This document shows, piece after piece, positions 17,301-25,283 of a DNA stretch of 40,612 bases (the first letter of the stretch is position 1; each line of letters opens with the position of its first letter). The notes below the pieces were generated by a model. It made no database searches and was not told the DNA's origin. It saw nothing but the letters and a program-made list of their open reading frames with translations. Origin of the DNA: Chryseobacterium gleum (GTDB lineage Bacteria; Bacteroidota; Bacteroidia; Flavobacteriales; Schleiferiaceae); assembly GCA_945883565.1 (NCBI GenBank), contig CAMCXO010000024.1, forward strand, positions 1 through 40,612, read 5' to 3'. Both the position numbers and the translations under genes were made by a program.

Positions 17301-17704
17301 AAATTGCGCAACAAAACATTAGTACCACGGCTACTTTGCAATTTAGAAAAAAATGGCGTACAGAATTAGAAGTGGGTTGGCAAGAAAAGGCCAACCGTTT
17401 AGAAGGCCGCGAGTTTATGCGCAGCCTGCGTCAAAAAGTTGAAATTCAATACAGCTTAAGCGGCAATTCGCAGCTTACCGCCACTTTAGATCGACAAGAC
17501 ATTGTATTTAATGGACAGGCTTTTAGCAATGTGGGTTTTGAAATGCTGCAAGGATTACAAGCCGGAACTAATTGGCTGTGGAAAATATACTGGGACCGCA
17601 ACCTTTTTGATTTTCTTCAATTAAACTTTCAATACGACGGCCGACAGCTTCCCGGTTCGCCCATTGTACATACCGGCAGCATGCAAATAAAGGCGCTTTT
17701 TTAG
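14324..17704 (+). CDS. Large predicted outer-membrane beta-barrel protein, Bacteroidota-type, unknown role
   Basis: About 1126 residues with a signal peptide (MLKEILVFFFLLMGFMAKAQ). No named family is recognised with certainty. Residues about 120-200 contain GSLSRGLRLGTNQNPVLNSQ followed by a segment rich in NLQLSGQ-type strands, reminiscent of repeated strands in the large SprA-type envelope proteins of this phylum. A stretch at about 280-340 (VYLDGVLMKRGADADYTLDY, then GEITFTPLRPI) looks like a beta-sandwich module. The second half is dominated by alternating hydrophobic/aromatic strands and the protein ends in Phe (MQIKALF), as outer-membrane barrels usually do. The start at 14324 is chosen because the longer frame overlaps kdsB and spans its terminator. 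It converges on the P-type ATPase gene; the two stop codons overlap by 4 bases. Confidence 0.7.
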   Translation: MLKEILVFFFLLMGFMAKAQMYDSVAVPEGADSLWLSNSNTVYLPGLYFTLKGDTVNLSFRAMPNGKGIRFLTPAAQSGIMAHFRLLPYDLSQPIALRPIDQMYMKATGPDDKAYDLASQPPERPFEGLQRSGSLSRGLRLGTNQNPVLNSQFNLQLSGQISENTQIRASVTENSLPAQSGGFSQSVREFDQIYIEIENPKIGKVRAGDIDLESNGSQFLNFQKRLTGGWVQTAFKPKPNSELGIQAMGALARGRFHRNVFFGQEGNQGPYRLNGAYNEAFILIISGSERVYLDGVLMKRGADADYTLDYTTGEITFTPLRPIVRERRISVEFQYTDRNYLRSALYGSTYFKTEDWQFYAHAYSEQDNPNQAIQQTLSNEEKQLLADAGNQWQSLGISSIVPAQGLETELRYKLIDTLGFDSVLVYSPGSDFTGLYTATFADLGPGNGDYIVINSVATGNIYQWIAPVNGEKQGRYQPIRRLVAPNQLQVISLRAENQSATKGQFMSELAFSGYNDNRFSPKSQTLSTGTALRLGWKGIPAKRQWEADYQFNQGTFKTVERIRQVEFARDWNLQGRDEQDMHLTKLAFNYAPESGNLLKLSANAALAGSDFKAIKPEIYGRLKQGNWSLGGSVSALFSQDSLIQKQFLRQKTKLAYRWGLLNTAWASEGEYNAGRPLQSGAYRFFDQELYQEWADSSAAFYSRWGVFLRNDDSVLVTSTWASVATAKGLRTHFSLKPNANLGLTGSVQFRQLELKDKASVNALISRLQYRHKLAKNAINLNTLYESGISNEPLRSFSFIKVADGTGTYIWIDYNLNGIQELNEFELATLPGEGNYIRFFSPGRSFISAGRTLISQQLAFQPSAWLKSRNRSPMWSLFSFQWNYSLENTNVLENGRNALNPFFVPAADSLQLSRRITQRFSVFFQRAQSKLGGDFSVLQNQNQQVLGYGLERTNLNSSRLQLRYRPIGDLLFNLALEQGDKNSLVPGFPSRNFQIAQQNISTTATLQFRKKWRTELEVGWQEKANRLEGREFMRSLRQKVEIQYSLSGNSQLTATLDRQDIVFNGQAFSNVGFEMLQGLQAGTNWLWKIYWDRNLFDFLQLNFQYDGRQLPGSPIVHTGSMQIKALF

Positions 17705-20091
17705 AGGCCCATTTGTTTGGCTTTCCAATTGGTCATAAGGGTTACAAAAACCACCACGCTAATGCTGCTAAGAGGCATTAAAATGGCGCTGATTACCGGG
17801 CTTAATTGTCCGCTTAAAGCGAAGTACATGCCTATTGAATTGTAGAAAAACGAAAATCCAAAACTGAGCCAAACCACTTGAACGCCCCACTTGGACATTT
17901 GCACAAATTTTGGCAATTGACTCAAATTTTGTCCGTGTAAAATGGCATCACTTGCAGGGGTAAAGGCTCCCGGTTCGTCACTTATGCCAATGCCCACCAT
18001 GCTTTGCCGCAAGGCCCCTGCATCGTTTAACCCATCGCCCACCATGGCACATCGGGCGCCTTGATTTTGTAAATGCTTTATAAACTCTAGCTTGTCTTCG
18101 GGGTTTTGCCTAAAGTGCATGCTTAGATCGTTGCCCATTAAGCGCTTTAAAGGTTCGGCATCGCGTTCGGTATCGCCCGAAAGAATAAAAGTTTGCCAGT
18201 TAAGCGACTTTATGCCGGTATGCATTAGGCCCAAGCCCTCTCTAAACCTGCTTTTTAAAATAAAATACCCTTTATACACCCCATTAATGCCTAAATGAAC
18301 CGCGGCTTCAGGTGATTCTAAATCTAAACGCGCACCCACAAACTCGCTTTTGCCCAAACGGTAAAGCTGTTCGCCAATAATGGCTTCAACCCCTTCGCCC
18401 TCAAATTCTTTAAAACCGCGAAGCCCACTTTGAGGCCCAGCTCCCAACGATTTGTAAACCGCCCTGCTTACCGGGTGTCCACTGTGGTAGGTTAAGGCTC
18501 TCAAATCGGCTTCTATCTGCGCCGTTAAAATGCCACTAAATTGAATTTCGTTGTTCCAGCTTTCGGTTAAGGTTCCGGTTTTATCGAGCACCAACACATT
18601 GCATTCGGCTAAATTTTCAACCACATCGGTGTTTTTCAAAAACAAACGGTTGCGGCCAAAAATGCGCAAAACATTGCCCAAAGCAAAAGGAGCCGAAAGG
18701 GCAAGGGCACAGGGGCATGCTATGATTAGTACTGAAGTGACCACGGTCCAAACCATATCGGCTTGGGTTCTGTACCAATAAGCAGCCCCCAATACGGATA
18801 CTGTAAGAACCACAAAAGTGAAATTTCGTGAAATACGGTCGGTTAAATTTTTAAAGTGCTCGCCTTCTTGCTTTAAATGCATTGGGTCGTTCCACAAACG
18901 GGTAAGTTTGCTTTGTTCCATTGGTCGAAGCACTTCCAAATCAATGGCCCCTCCTCTTTGTCTTCCGCCTGCATACACTTTGTCGCCCGGAAGTTTGTTT
19001 ACCGGCATGGCTTCGCCTGTGGCGAAACTGTTGTCTATAGCACCTTTGCCTTTTAACAGTATGGCATCGGCCGGAATAAGCTCGCCATTGCGAACCCGAA
19101 TTTGATCGCCGGCTTTCAATCCTTTGGCCGGGACGGCCCTTTCTACATCGTCTTCAATAAGGTTTACAAATAAGGGGAAGAAAGAAGTATAATCGCGGTC
19201 GAACCGCAAGGCCTCGTAGGTACGCCGCTGAAAAATCTTGCCCAAAAGCAAGAAGAAAATCAATCCGTTTAAACTATCGAAATAGCCGGGTCCCACCCCA
19301 CTTAAAACTTCATAACTGCTTCGCAGAAACAAAGCCGAAATGCCCAGTGCAATGGGGACATCTAAATTAAAAAAGCCACTCCTCAGGCTTTTGTAAGAAG
19401 AAACAAAGTAGTCTTTGCCGGCATATACCACCACCGGAATGCTTAAACCCATTATTAACAAGCGAAAGAAAGGCAAAAACGACTGAAGCTGCAGGTCGTG
19501 TAGATCTAAATATTCGGGTAAAGCCATTAACATGGCATTCCCAAAAGCAAAGCCGGCAATGCCCACTTTATATGTTAAACTCCTGTCGTGTTTGCGGTTT
19601 CTACCATCGCCGGCATCTAACGAAAAATCGGGTGTATAGCCAATTTTATCGAGCAAATGTGCCAAATCTGATAGCTTGAGAAGGTTTTGGTTGTAGTGAA
19701 TGCGGGCCGTGCGTTTGTTAAAATCGACCTTTACATGCCGAACCCCACTTTGCAACTTAGGCAGGTTTTCGAGCAGCCAAATACACGAGCTGCAATGTAT
19801 GGCCGGTAACGATAGCGTCACTATGCGCAAATTACCCTCTTCAAACTCGGTAAAAACCTCTAAAACCTGAGGCTCGTCTAAATACGCATAGTTTCCCCCA
19901 CCGCTTTTGCTTTTAATGCCCGGGCGTTCGCCAAGTTCGTAGTACAAGCCCATTTTATGGTCGCGCAGCAGCTCGTAAACCGTTTTACAACCAAAGCAAC
20001 AAAACACCTTATCATCGCTTTCAATGCTCGAGTCGCAGGTTTCACCACAATGAAAACACTGCTGTTTTACCGTTTTGCCGGGGGCTTTCAT
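17701..20091 (-). CDS. ccoI: Copper-transporting P1B-ATPase, CcoI/FixI type
   Basis: About 796 residues. An N-terminal cysteine cluster (CFHCGETC and CCFGC, about 12-35) is typical of the CcoI/FixI-specific metal-binding domain; an HMA domain has AIHCSSC at about 93-99; about eight membrane segments follow. The transport site CPC is at about 455 (IACPCALALS), the phosphorylated Asp in DKTGTLTE near 503 and the hinge motif GDGLND near 683. In the family this pump exports copper needed to assemble cbb3-type cytochrome oxidase. The oxidase genes are not in this window. The ATG at 20091 is preferred to an in-frame TTG at 20112. It is divergent from a Crp/Fnr-type regulator, with an Fnr-like dyad centred about 41 bases ahead of this ATG, so oxygen-dependent control is plausible. 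Confidence 0.88.
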   Translation of the reverse strand: MKAPGKTVKQQCFHCGETCDSSIESDDKVFCCFGCKTVYELLRDHKMGLYYELGERPGIKSKSGGGNYAYLDEPQVLEVFTEFEEGNLRIVTLSLPAIHCSSCIWLLENLPKLQSGVRHVKVDFNKRTARIHYNQNLLKLSDLAHLLDKIGYTPDFSLDAGDGRNRKHDRSLTYKVGIAGFAFGNAMLMALPEYLDLHDLQLQSFLPFFRLLIMGLSIPVVVYAGKDYFVSSYKSLRSGFFNLDVPIALGISALFLRSSYEVLSGVGPGYFDSLNGLIFFLLLGKIFQRRTYEALRFDRDYTSFFPLFVNLIEDDVERAVPAKGLKAGDQIRVRNGELIPADAILLKGKGAIDNSFATGEAMPVNKLPGDKVYAGGRQRGGAIDLEVLRPMEQSKLTRLWNDPMHLKQEGEHFKNLTDRISRNFTFVVLTVSVLGAAYWYRTQADMVWTVVTSVLIIACPCALALSAPFALGNVLRIFGRNRLFLKNTDVVENLAECNVLVLDKTGTLTESWNNEIQFSGILTAQIEADLRALTYHSGHPVSRAVYKSLGAGPQSGLRGFKEFEGEGVEAIIGEQLYRLGKSEFVGARLDLESPEAAVHLGINGVYKGYFILKSRFREGLGLMHTGIKSLNWQTFILSGDTERDAEPLKRLMGNDLSMHFRQNPEDKLEFIKHLQNQGARCAMVGDGLNDAGALRQSMVGIGISDEPGAFTPASDAILHGQNLSQLPKFVQMSKWGVQVVWLSFGFSFFYNSIGMYFALSGQLSPVISAILMPLSSISVVVFVTLMTNWKAKQMGL

Positions 20092-20125
20092 AGGACAAAA
20101 GTCTTTTTTCAACTTTTAAAATCAT

Positions 20126-20139
20126 ATGATGCAAGTCAT
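20126..20139. promoter_or_regulatory. Putative Fnr/FixK-type operator
   Basis: ATGATGCAAGTCAT contains the half-sites TGAT and GTCA separated by 4 bases, matching the TGAY-N4-RTCA core of Fnr/FixK sites; the outermost T/A of the classical consensus is not kept. It is the only such dyad noticed in the 97-base gap between ccoI and the Crp/Fnr-type gene. The centre is about 41 bases from the ccoI ATG and 56 bases from the regulator ATG. Binding by the neighbouring regulator is an inference. Confidence 0.5.
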
Positions 20140-20188
20140 TAAAGAGCCCTATATTTAACTAACCAATTGTGCCAAGCGAAAAACGTTT

Positions 20189-20893
20189 ATGAAAGATTCA
20201 GTACCAGTTTCTTGCGAAATGTGCGGAAAGTCTTCAATAAGCTCATTTAAAGAACTTTCCGACGAAGAAATAAAAAAACTAAGCGCCCTTAAAACCTGCG
20301 CCTTTTTTAAAAAAGGACAGGTATTAATGCACGAAGGGGCCCGCGCCGCTGGGGTTTATTGCCTGCACAGTGGACAGGTAAAGCTGTACAGAGTGGGCAG
20401 CGAAGGCCGCGAACAAATAATTCGGTTTGCTAAAGGGGGCGATTTGGTGGGATACAGGTCGGTATTAAGCGGTGAAGCCCTTTCGGCCTCAATAGAAGCC
20501 CTAACTGATACCCACGCCTGCTTTGTGCCCAAGAGCATATTTTTCGAATTTATACAAGAAAACCCCAAGTTTTCGCTCGAAATGATGCGGCAGGCCTGCC
20601 ACGAACTGGGCGAAGCCGGGAAACTCATCACCAATTTGGCGCAAAAATCGGTGCGCGAACGCGTAGCCGAAGTTATTATGGTGCTGCGCGACACTTTTGG
20701 CGAAACCCCTGACGGATATCTTGACATCAGCCTTACCCGTGAAGAAATAGCCTCTATGGTAGGCACTGTAACCGAAACCGCCATACGCATACTCAGCGAG
20801 CTCAAAGATTCGGGTTATGTGGAATTAAAAGGACGTAAAATCAAGGTTTTGCAGAGTAAAGAATTGCTTAGGGTGGCCCAGGTTTTCGACTAA
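20189..20893 (+). CDS. Crp/Fnr-family transcriptional regulator
   Basis: 234 residues. A cyclic-nucleotide-type beta-roll domain (about 30-150) and a C-terminal winged helix (about 155-230) with recognition helix MVGTVTETAIRILSEL, which keeps the Glu and Arg spacing (ETAIR) used by Fnr/Crp proteins to read TGA/TCA half-sites. Cysteines at 9, 12, 37 and 58 resemble, but do not match exactly, the cluster-binding pattern of Fnr, so an iron-sulfur oxygen sensor is possible but unproven. Its location opposite ccoI suggests a role in the switch to low-oxygen respiration. A clear terminator follows at 20918-20944. Confidence 0.88.
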   Translation: MKDSVPVSCEMCGKSSISSFKELSDEEIKKLSALKTCAFFKKGQVLMHEGARAAGVYCLHSGQVKLYRVGSEGREQIIRFAKGGDLVGYRSVLSGEALSASIEALTDTHACFVPKSIFFEFIQENPKFSLEMMRQACHELGEAGKLITNLAQKSVRERVAEVIMVLRDTFGETPDGYLDISLTREEIASMVGTVTETAIRILSELKDSGYVELKGRKIKVLQSKELLRVAQVFD

Positions 20894-20917
20894 AACGTTT
20901 TAATCTACAACTGCAAT

Positions 20918-20944
20918 AAGCGCTCCAATTCAGGGCGCTTTTTT
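20918..20944 (+). terminator. Rho-independent terminator after the Crp/Fnr gene
   Basis: AAGCGCTC (20918-20925) pairs with GGGCGCTT (20933-20940), including one G-T pair, over a 7-base loop, and the 3' arm runs into a T tract to 20944. It lies 25 bases beyond the stop codon. Confidence 0.85.
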
Positions 20945-20962
20945 AATGCAGTAAAATCCGTT

Positions 20963-20981
20963 GGGGCGCCCTCGGGAGGGG
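20963..20981. repeat. Fragment resembling block 3 of the composite repeat
   Basis: GGGGCGCCCTCGGGAGGGG, read on the plus strand, resembles the minus-strand reading of block 3 and its flank in copy B (GGGGCGCCCCCGCTCGGG), with a short deletion. Like the two full copies it lies 3' of a gene and in the sense orientation of that gene. Blocks 1 and 2 are not present nearby, so it would be a decayed or solo relic. Confidence 0.4.
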
Positions 20982-21007
20982 TATCGCAAATAAGAGCCAA
21001 AGCAGCT

Positions 21008-22204
21008 TTAAAACCCAAAAGCAAAGCCCACCGATATTTTAAAGCCGGTAAAAGCATTGTATCCACCTATATTCTTATTAAAGTCGGCCGATTGAATATA
21101 ATCTGCATTTAACCCGAAGGCAATATTTTCGCCTGTTTGGTACATAAAACCAGCCGAAAGCTCGAGGAAAGCGGCTTGACTCTTGAATTTTTTTTCGTTC
21201 CTTTCTATGCCGCTGGCTACATCGCCACTTGCCTCGATATACCTAAACTGAGCAGGCACCACGCCCACCCCAATGCCGGTAAACGGTTTAAAACGGCCTT
21301 TTAAGTAGTAATAATCTATACCAAGGCTAAGGGGCATTAATAACAAACCACCACCCTCTGCATCTATACGGCTACCATTAAGCACCGAGGCGAGGTCGGG
21401 GTTTGGTCTTATGGTTTTTATGAGCAGCCCTATATTAAGGTTGGCCGCTAAAGAGGGCGTCAAAAATCTGGAATAGCTTAGCTGCCATGCCGCTAAATTC
21501 TTAGGAAATTCAATCAACGATTGGGTTTCAGATTTGGCAGAAGGATTAAAATACCATTGGCCATAGCCAAAAGCCATTTGGTTCTTTTCGTTTTTAGCCT
21601 TTGGTTTTTCAAAGTTAAGTTTAATGGCGTCATTCATTATTTTCTGCAGATCGAGAGACCATAAATAGTGTTCTTTGAAGAGTTTGTTGGCGGTATCTAA
21701 AGCTTCGAGGTTTATTTGGTTTACCAAGAATAGTTGAACGTTGTTGTAGAGCTTTAAGCTGTCTTTAAGGTTTGAATAGGAGTTTGGATGGTCTGTTATA
21801 TAGGCCGATGCCGCAAAATAGTAGTTCAGCTCTTCGCGAAGTTTGGCGGTTTTGCCAATGTTTTGGTTAATGGCCAGCAGGTATATTTTATCTTTTTCTA
21901 CCCTGAATTCATGTCGGGTTTTTTGAATAAAGGCCTTAATGGTATCGGTTTCGAAAGGGTGGGCATTGAGGCTGTTTAGCTCCAATATGATGGTTTGCGA
22001 ATGCCCGGCGAAGGTTTTTAAGAGGCTGTTGGTAGCGGGGTGTTTAAAGCAAACCAATAATGGATGGTTTTTGCCCTCAGAGTTGTAATTATTAGGAGTC
22101 ACTACCGAATACTTCTTGTGTTCAAGCCGGTTTTGCTGAGCGCTCAAAGAAATGTGGAAGGTGGCGAGCAGCCAAAACAACCATACAATGGGTTTGGAAT
22201 TCAA
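21008..22204 (-). CDS. Outer-membrane barrel protein with a degenerate hydrolase-like N-terminal half
   Basis: 398 residues with a signal peptide (MNSKPIVWLFWLLATFHISL, cleaved near residue 22). Residues about 30-190 read like the first half of an alpha/beta-hydrolase of the esterase/depolymerase kind: YSVVTPNNYN, then NHPLLVCFKHP, then a KIYLLAINQNIGK stretch where a GxSxG nucleophile elbow would be expected but is absent. Residues about 205-398 are amphipathic beta strands ending in VGFAFGF, the terminal Phe typical of outer-membrane barrels. The only usable start is TTG at 22204, since no in-frame ATG or GTG lies between it and the upstream stop. It is 49 bases after the pump ATPase gene on the same strand, so it is probably the last gene of the efflux operon. 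Its function is unknown. Confidence 0.7.
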   Translation of the reverse strand: MNSKPIVWLFWLLATFHISLSAQQNRLEHKKYSVVTPNNYNSEGKNHPLLVCFKHPATNSLLKTFAGHSQTIILELNSLNAHPFETDTIKAFIQKTRHEFRVEKDKIYLLAINQNIGKTAKLREELNYYFAASAYITDHPNSYSNLKDSLKLYNNVQLFLVNQINLEALDTANKLFKEHYLWSLDLQKIMNDAIKLNFEKPKAKNEKNQMAFGYGQWYFNPSAKSETQSLIEFPKNLAAWQLSYSRFLTPSLAANLNIGLLIKTIRPNPDLASVLNGSRIDAEGGGLLLMPLSLGIDYYYLKGRFKPFTGIGVGVVPAQFRYIEASGDVASGIERNEKKFKSQAAFLELSAGFMYQTGENIAFGLNADYIQSADFNKNIGGYNAFTGFKISVGFAFGF

Positions 22205-22253
22205 TTGGAAGTTTAGATTATGGTGTTGGGCAAAGGGGCTTACGAATTACACA

Positions 22254-22934
22254 TTAAGAAACAATAAGCCCATCGCGCATTTCAATAATTCGGTCGGTAT
22301 TGCCGGCAAAATCGTTGTCGTGTGTTACGCAAATTATGGTTTGCCCATGTTCTTGTGCCAGTTGCTTAAAGATTTCCTGAACCGCCCTTGAGTTTTTAGA
22401 GTCGAGGTTTCCGGTTGGCTCATCGCCCATAATTACAGAGGGGCTGTTAATGAGGGCACGGGCAATGGCCACTCTTTGCTGTTGTCCGCCCGAAAGCCTT
22501 TTGGCGTTTTTCAATTCCTGCCCCTCCAAATCGAGTAATTTTAAACTTTCACAGGCCTTGTGTTCAATTTCTTCGTTTGAGAGTTTGCCCAGTTTAAGTG
22601 CAGGAAGCATCACATTTTGCAAGGCTGTAAATTCGGGCAACAGATAATGAAATTGAAATACGAAGCCAATGTTTTCGTTACGGAAAATGGCCAATTGGTT
22701 TTGTGTTTGCCCGGTAAGCAAACGGCCATTTATTTCCAGCGTTCCTTCGTAATCGGTATCCATGGTAGAAAGCACATACAAAAGGGTTGACTTTCCGGAG
22801 CCTGATTTTCCAATAATAGACAAGAACTCACCCTTATTTACCGAAATGGAAACACCTTTTAAAACCTTGAAGGTTTCGGGTTCGTGAAAGTATTTGACTA
22901 GGTTTTTGATTTCAATAGAAGTCTCCTTTTCCAT
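22254..22934 (-). CDS. ABC transporter ATP-binding protein, LolD/MacB type
   Basis: 226 residues. Walker [10 protein letters not shown] (about 39-47), Q-loop [10 protein letters not shown], the ABC signature [15 protein letters not shown], Walker [14 protein letters not shown] and the H-loop CVTHD are all complete. The sequence and the TGNLDS motif place it with ATPases of the MacB/LolD class, which drive mechanotransmission rather than substrate passage through the membrane. It follows the permease gene by one base. It powers the tripartite pump encoded by the upstream genes. Confidence 0.93.
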   Translation of the reverse strand: MEKETSIEIKNLVKYFHEPETFKVLKGVSISVNKGEFLSIIGKSGSGKSTLLYVLSTMDTDYEGTLEINGRLLTGQTQNQLAIFRNENIGFVFQFHYLLPEFTALQNVMLPALKLGKLSNEEIEHKACESLKLLDLEGQELKNAKRLSGGQQQRVAIARALINSPSVIMGDEPTGNLDSKNSRAVQEIFKQLAQEHGQTIICVTHDNDFAGNTDRIIEMRDGLIVS

Positions 22935-22935
22935 A

Positions 22936-24183
22936 TTAACCGCGAATAATAATTACCGGGTCTATTTTAGAGGCTTTTCTAGAAGGCAAATAGCCAGCAA
23001 TAAGGGTTGTGAGTATGCCAAAAAGAACCGCAAGCAAGAAATCCTGAGCCCTAAAAAAAATGGGCAAGGTTTCCATTCCTGCAATGGTAAAGGGTACCAT
23101 GTTAATAAGTAATGAGATACCATACCCTAGCACCACTCCAACCAAAGCGCCGGCAAAGCCAATAACAGTGGCCTGGGTTATAAATATGGTTAGAATGTCG
23201 CTTCCCGAGAATCCGATGGCTTTTAGAATGGCGATTTCTTTAATTTTTTCATTAATCGTCATATTCATAATGTTGTAAATGCCAAATCCGGCCACCACCA
23301 AAATGGTGAGCGAAACGGCCACGGCAATAATGTTTCTAAGCTCAGAGCCAGCCACCAATTGTTCGTTGGCCTCTTGCCACGATTCAATTTGATATGGAAC
23401 CAAGGGGGCAATGCTTTTAATGAAGGCCTCTGTTTTATTCCGGTCTTTTATGTTGATTAAAACATCGCTGGCAAAATCTGAGCTTTCGCCTATCAATTGA
23501 CGAGCGGCCTTAATGTTGAGATAGGCCTTGGTTTCGTCCATGGTTTTTAAATTGCTTTCAAAAATGCCCACCACGATATAATTTTTTGAGCTACCGTCGG
23601 AGGTGAGGACATTAATGCTGTTGTTGATTTGCAATCCCAACTTTTCTGCCAACAGTTTTCCTAAAATAATCCCTGTTTGATTCGTTGATAAATCGTTCCA
23701 ATCGCCTATACCAATGGTTGAAGAAGTATTGAATAAATCATCTTCCGATTTTAGTTCGATTCCTGAAACAATGCCATTCACTTTTTTTGAGCCGCTTCTA
23801 AAGAAAACACTGGCATTAACCTGAGGTGTGATGGCGCTTACATCGGGATGGTTTTCTATGGAAGCGATGATAGAAGACGAATTCTTTAATCCGCTGGTGT
23901 ATTGAATGCTTTTTCTATTGAAAATGTTTAAAATGGTCTGAGATTCATCTATTTGACTTTCGATTGGGTTATAGGTATTTTGATTATCCTGATTATATAT
24001 TCTGATATGAGAGAGTGCTCTGAACGCCAAATCGTCCTGGGCCTTGTTTACCCCGTTCATAAAGCTGTTCATGAAGATGTACATAGACACCCCAAAAGTT
24101 ACCCCCAAAACAGCCACAAAAGTTTGCCATATCTTCGAGGTAAGGTGAACCTTGGCTATTTGAAAATTGGTTGATTTCGCCAT
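22936..24183 (-). CDS. ABC transporter permease, MacB/FtsX type
   Basis: 415 residues with the four-helix MacB/FtsX topology: one membrane segment at about 20-40, a large periplasmic domain (about 45-265), then three segments at about 275-300, 325-350 and 375-400. The segment MNMTINEKIKEIAILKAIG is the usual coupling stretch contacting the ATPase. The periplasmic domain fits the MacB core. In the canonical MacB the ATPase is fused in the same chain; here it is encoded separately by the next gene. The protein ends SRKASKIDPVIIIRG, a common MacB-type C terminus. Substrate not predictable. Confidence 0.9.
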   Translation of the reverse strand: MAKSTNFQIAKVHLTSKIWQTFVAVLGVTFGVSMYIFMNSFMNGVNKAQDDLAFRALSHIRIYNQDNQNTYNPIESQIDESQTILNIFNRKSIQYTSGLKNSSSIIASIENHPDVSAITPQVNASVFFRSGSKKVNGIVSGIELKSEDDLFNTSSTIGIGDWNDLSTNQTGIILGKLLAEKLGLQINNSINVLTSDGSSKNYIVVGIFESNLKTMDETKAYLNIKAARQLIGESSDFASDVLINIKDRNKTEAFIKSIAPLVPYQIESWQEANEQLVAGSELRNIIAVAVSLTILVVAGFGIYNIMNMTINEKIKEIAILKAIGFSGSDILTIFITQATVIGFAGALVGVVLGYGISLLINMVPFTIAGMETLPIFFRAQDFLLAVLFGILTTLIAGYLPSRKASKIDPVIIIRG

Positions 24184-24192
24184 TTTGCTGGT

Positions 24193-25278
24193 TTATTTTG
24201 GGAGTAAGATTTCGGTTGAATCGTCTGCACCCGACACTATTTCAATCCACTCTGTGGTTCGAATGCCCACTGTAACCTTAACCTGTCCATTTTTTTTGAC
24301 GTATATAAAATCGCCGGGCAGGAGGTATTGAGAGGGAATTATCAGGGCATCGGCCTTTTCGTTGGTTTTAATATTGGCCTGAAGTTGTGTTCCTGATTTT
24401 AAATTTGCAATGGGTTGGTTGAAAGTGGCTTCGGCAATAAACGATTGCTCGTTATTATCGAAGTAGGGATAGATTTTCGAAAGACGGGCTTTATGGCTTT
24501 TATTCTTATCGGTATTCAACTCGATGTAAACTTCTTGTCCCAGTTTTAATTTGTTGATGTCTTCCTCTACCACATACAGTTTGGCAATGAATTTGCCCGA
24601 GCCCATTTCGGCTACTGCTTCGCCCCGTTTAACCAATTCCCCGGGCTTTTTTTGTATTTGAAAAACAATCCCATCGACTTCGGCTTTAAGCTCGTAAAAA
24701 GAGGCTGTGCTTTGTTGGGCCGAAAGGTTTGCTTTGCTTTTGCTTACTTCTAACTGGAGTTTGGTTTTGGTGTCTGAAATTTGATGGTTAACGAAGATCA
24801 AGTCTTGCTTGGCATTTTCGTAACTCACCTTCACTTTTTCGTAATCAACCTGACTTACAGCATTAGACTTGAGAAGCTTTTTATATCTTACATAGTTTAT
24901 GGAGTCGGCAAAGAGTTTGTTTTCGATTTGGCTTTTTTGAGCCATTAGTTGTTCTAAAACAGGCGAGCGGCTTCCGGTGCTGGAAAGAGCGTATTGGTAG
25001 TTTGCCTCGGCATTAAAAAGTTGGTCGGCTTGTGCTTCATTTTCGAGGCGGAATACAGTTTGACCTTTATTGATAGAATCGCCTTCGTTGAAAAAAGTGT
25101 TAAGCAAATAGCCATCGGCCTGAGAAGCTATGACGTATTGGTTTTCGGTGGTGATGTAGCCACTGGCAAAAACGGCTTCTACAATGTTTTTGCGCGAGGG
25201 TTTAATGGGCTGTTGATTATGGCAAGCGGTAAAGGAGATGGCCAATAAAATTGCCGAAAGTGTTTTTAACTCTTTCAT
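24193..25278 (-). CDS. Lipoprotein periplasmic adaptor subunit (MacA/HlyD-like)
   Basis: 361 residues. The N terminus ends in a lipobox (AISFTAC, Cys about 19), so it is an inner-membrane lipoprotein. A barrel-sandwich/lipoyl half-motif (VIASQADGYLLNTFFNEGDS) precedes a helical hairpin of about 110 residues and the second lipoyl half (LKAEVDGIVFQIQKKPGELV), followed by beta-barrel strands. It links the MacB-type permease to the TolC-like channel. The gaps to its neighbours are 5 and 9 bases. Confidence 0.9.
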   Translation of the reverse strand: MKELKTLSAILLAISFTACHNQQPIKPSRKNIVEAVFASGYITTENQYVIASQADGYLLNTFFNEGDSINKGQTVFRLENEAQADQLFNAEANYQYALSSTGSRSPVLEQLMAQKSQIENKLFADSINYVRYKKLLKSNAVSQVDYEKVKVSYENAKQDLIFVNHQISDTKTKLQLEVSKSKANLSAQQSTASFYELKAEVDGIVFQIQKKPGELVKRGEAVAEMGSGKFIAKLYVVEEDINKLKLGQEVYIELNTDKNKSHKARLSKIYPYFDNNEQSFIAEATFNQPIANLKSGTQLQANIKTNEKADALIIPSQYLLPGDFIYVKKNGQVKVTVGIRTTEWIEIVSGADDSTEILLPK

Positions 25279-25283
25279 TCTGT

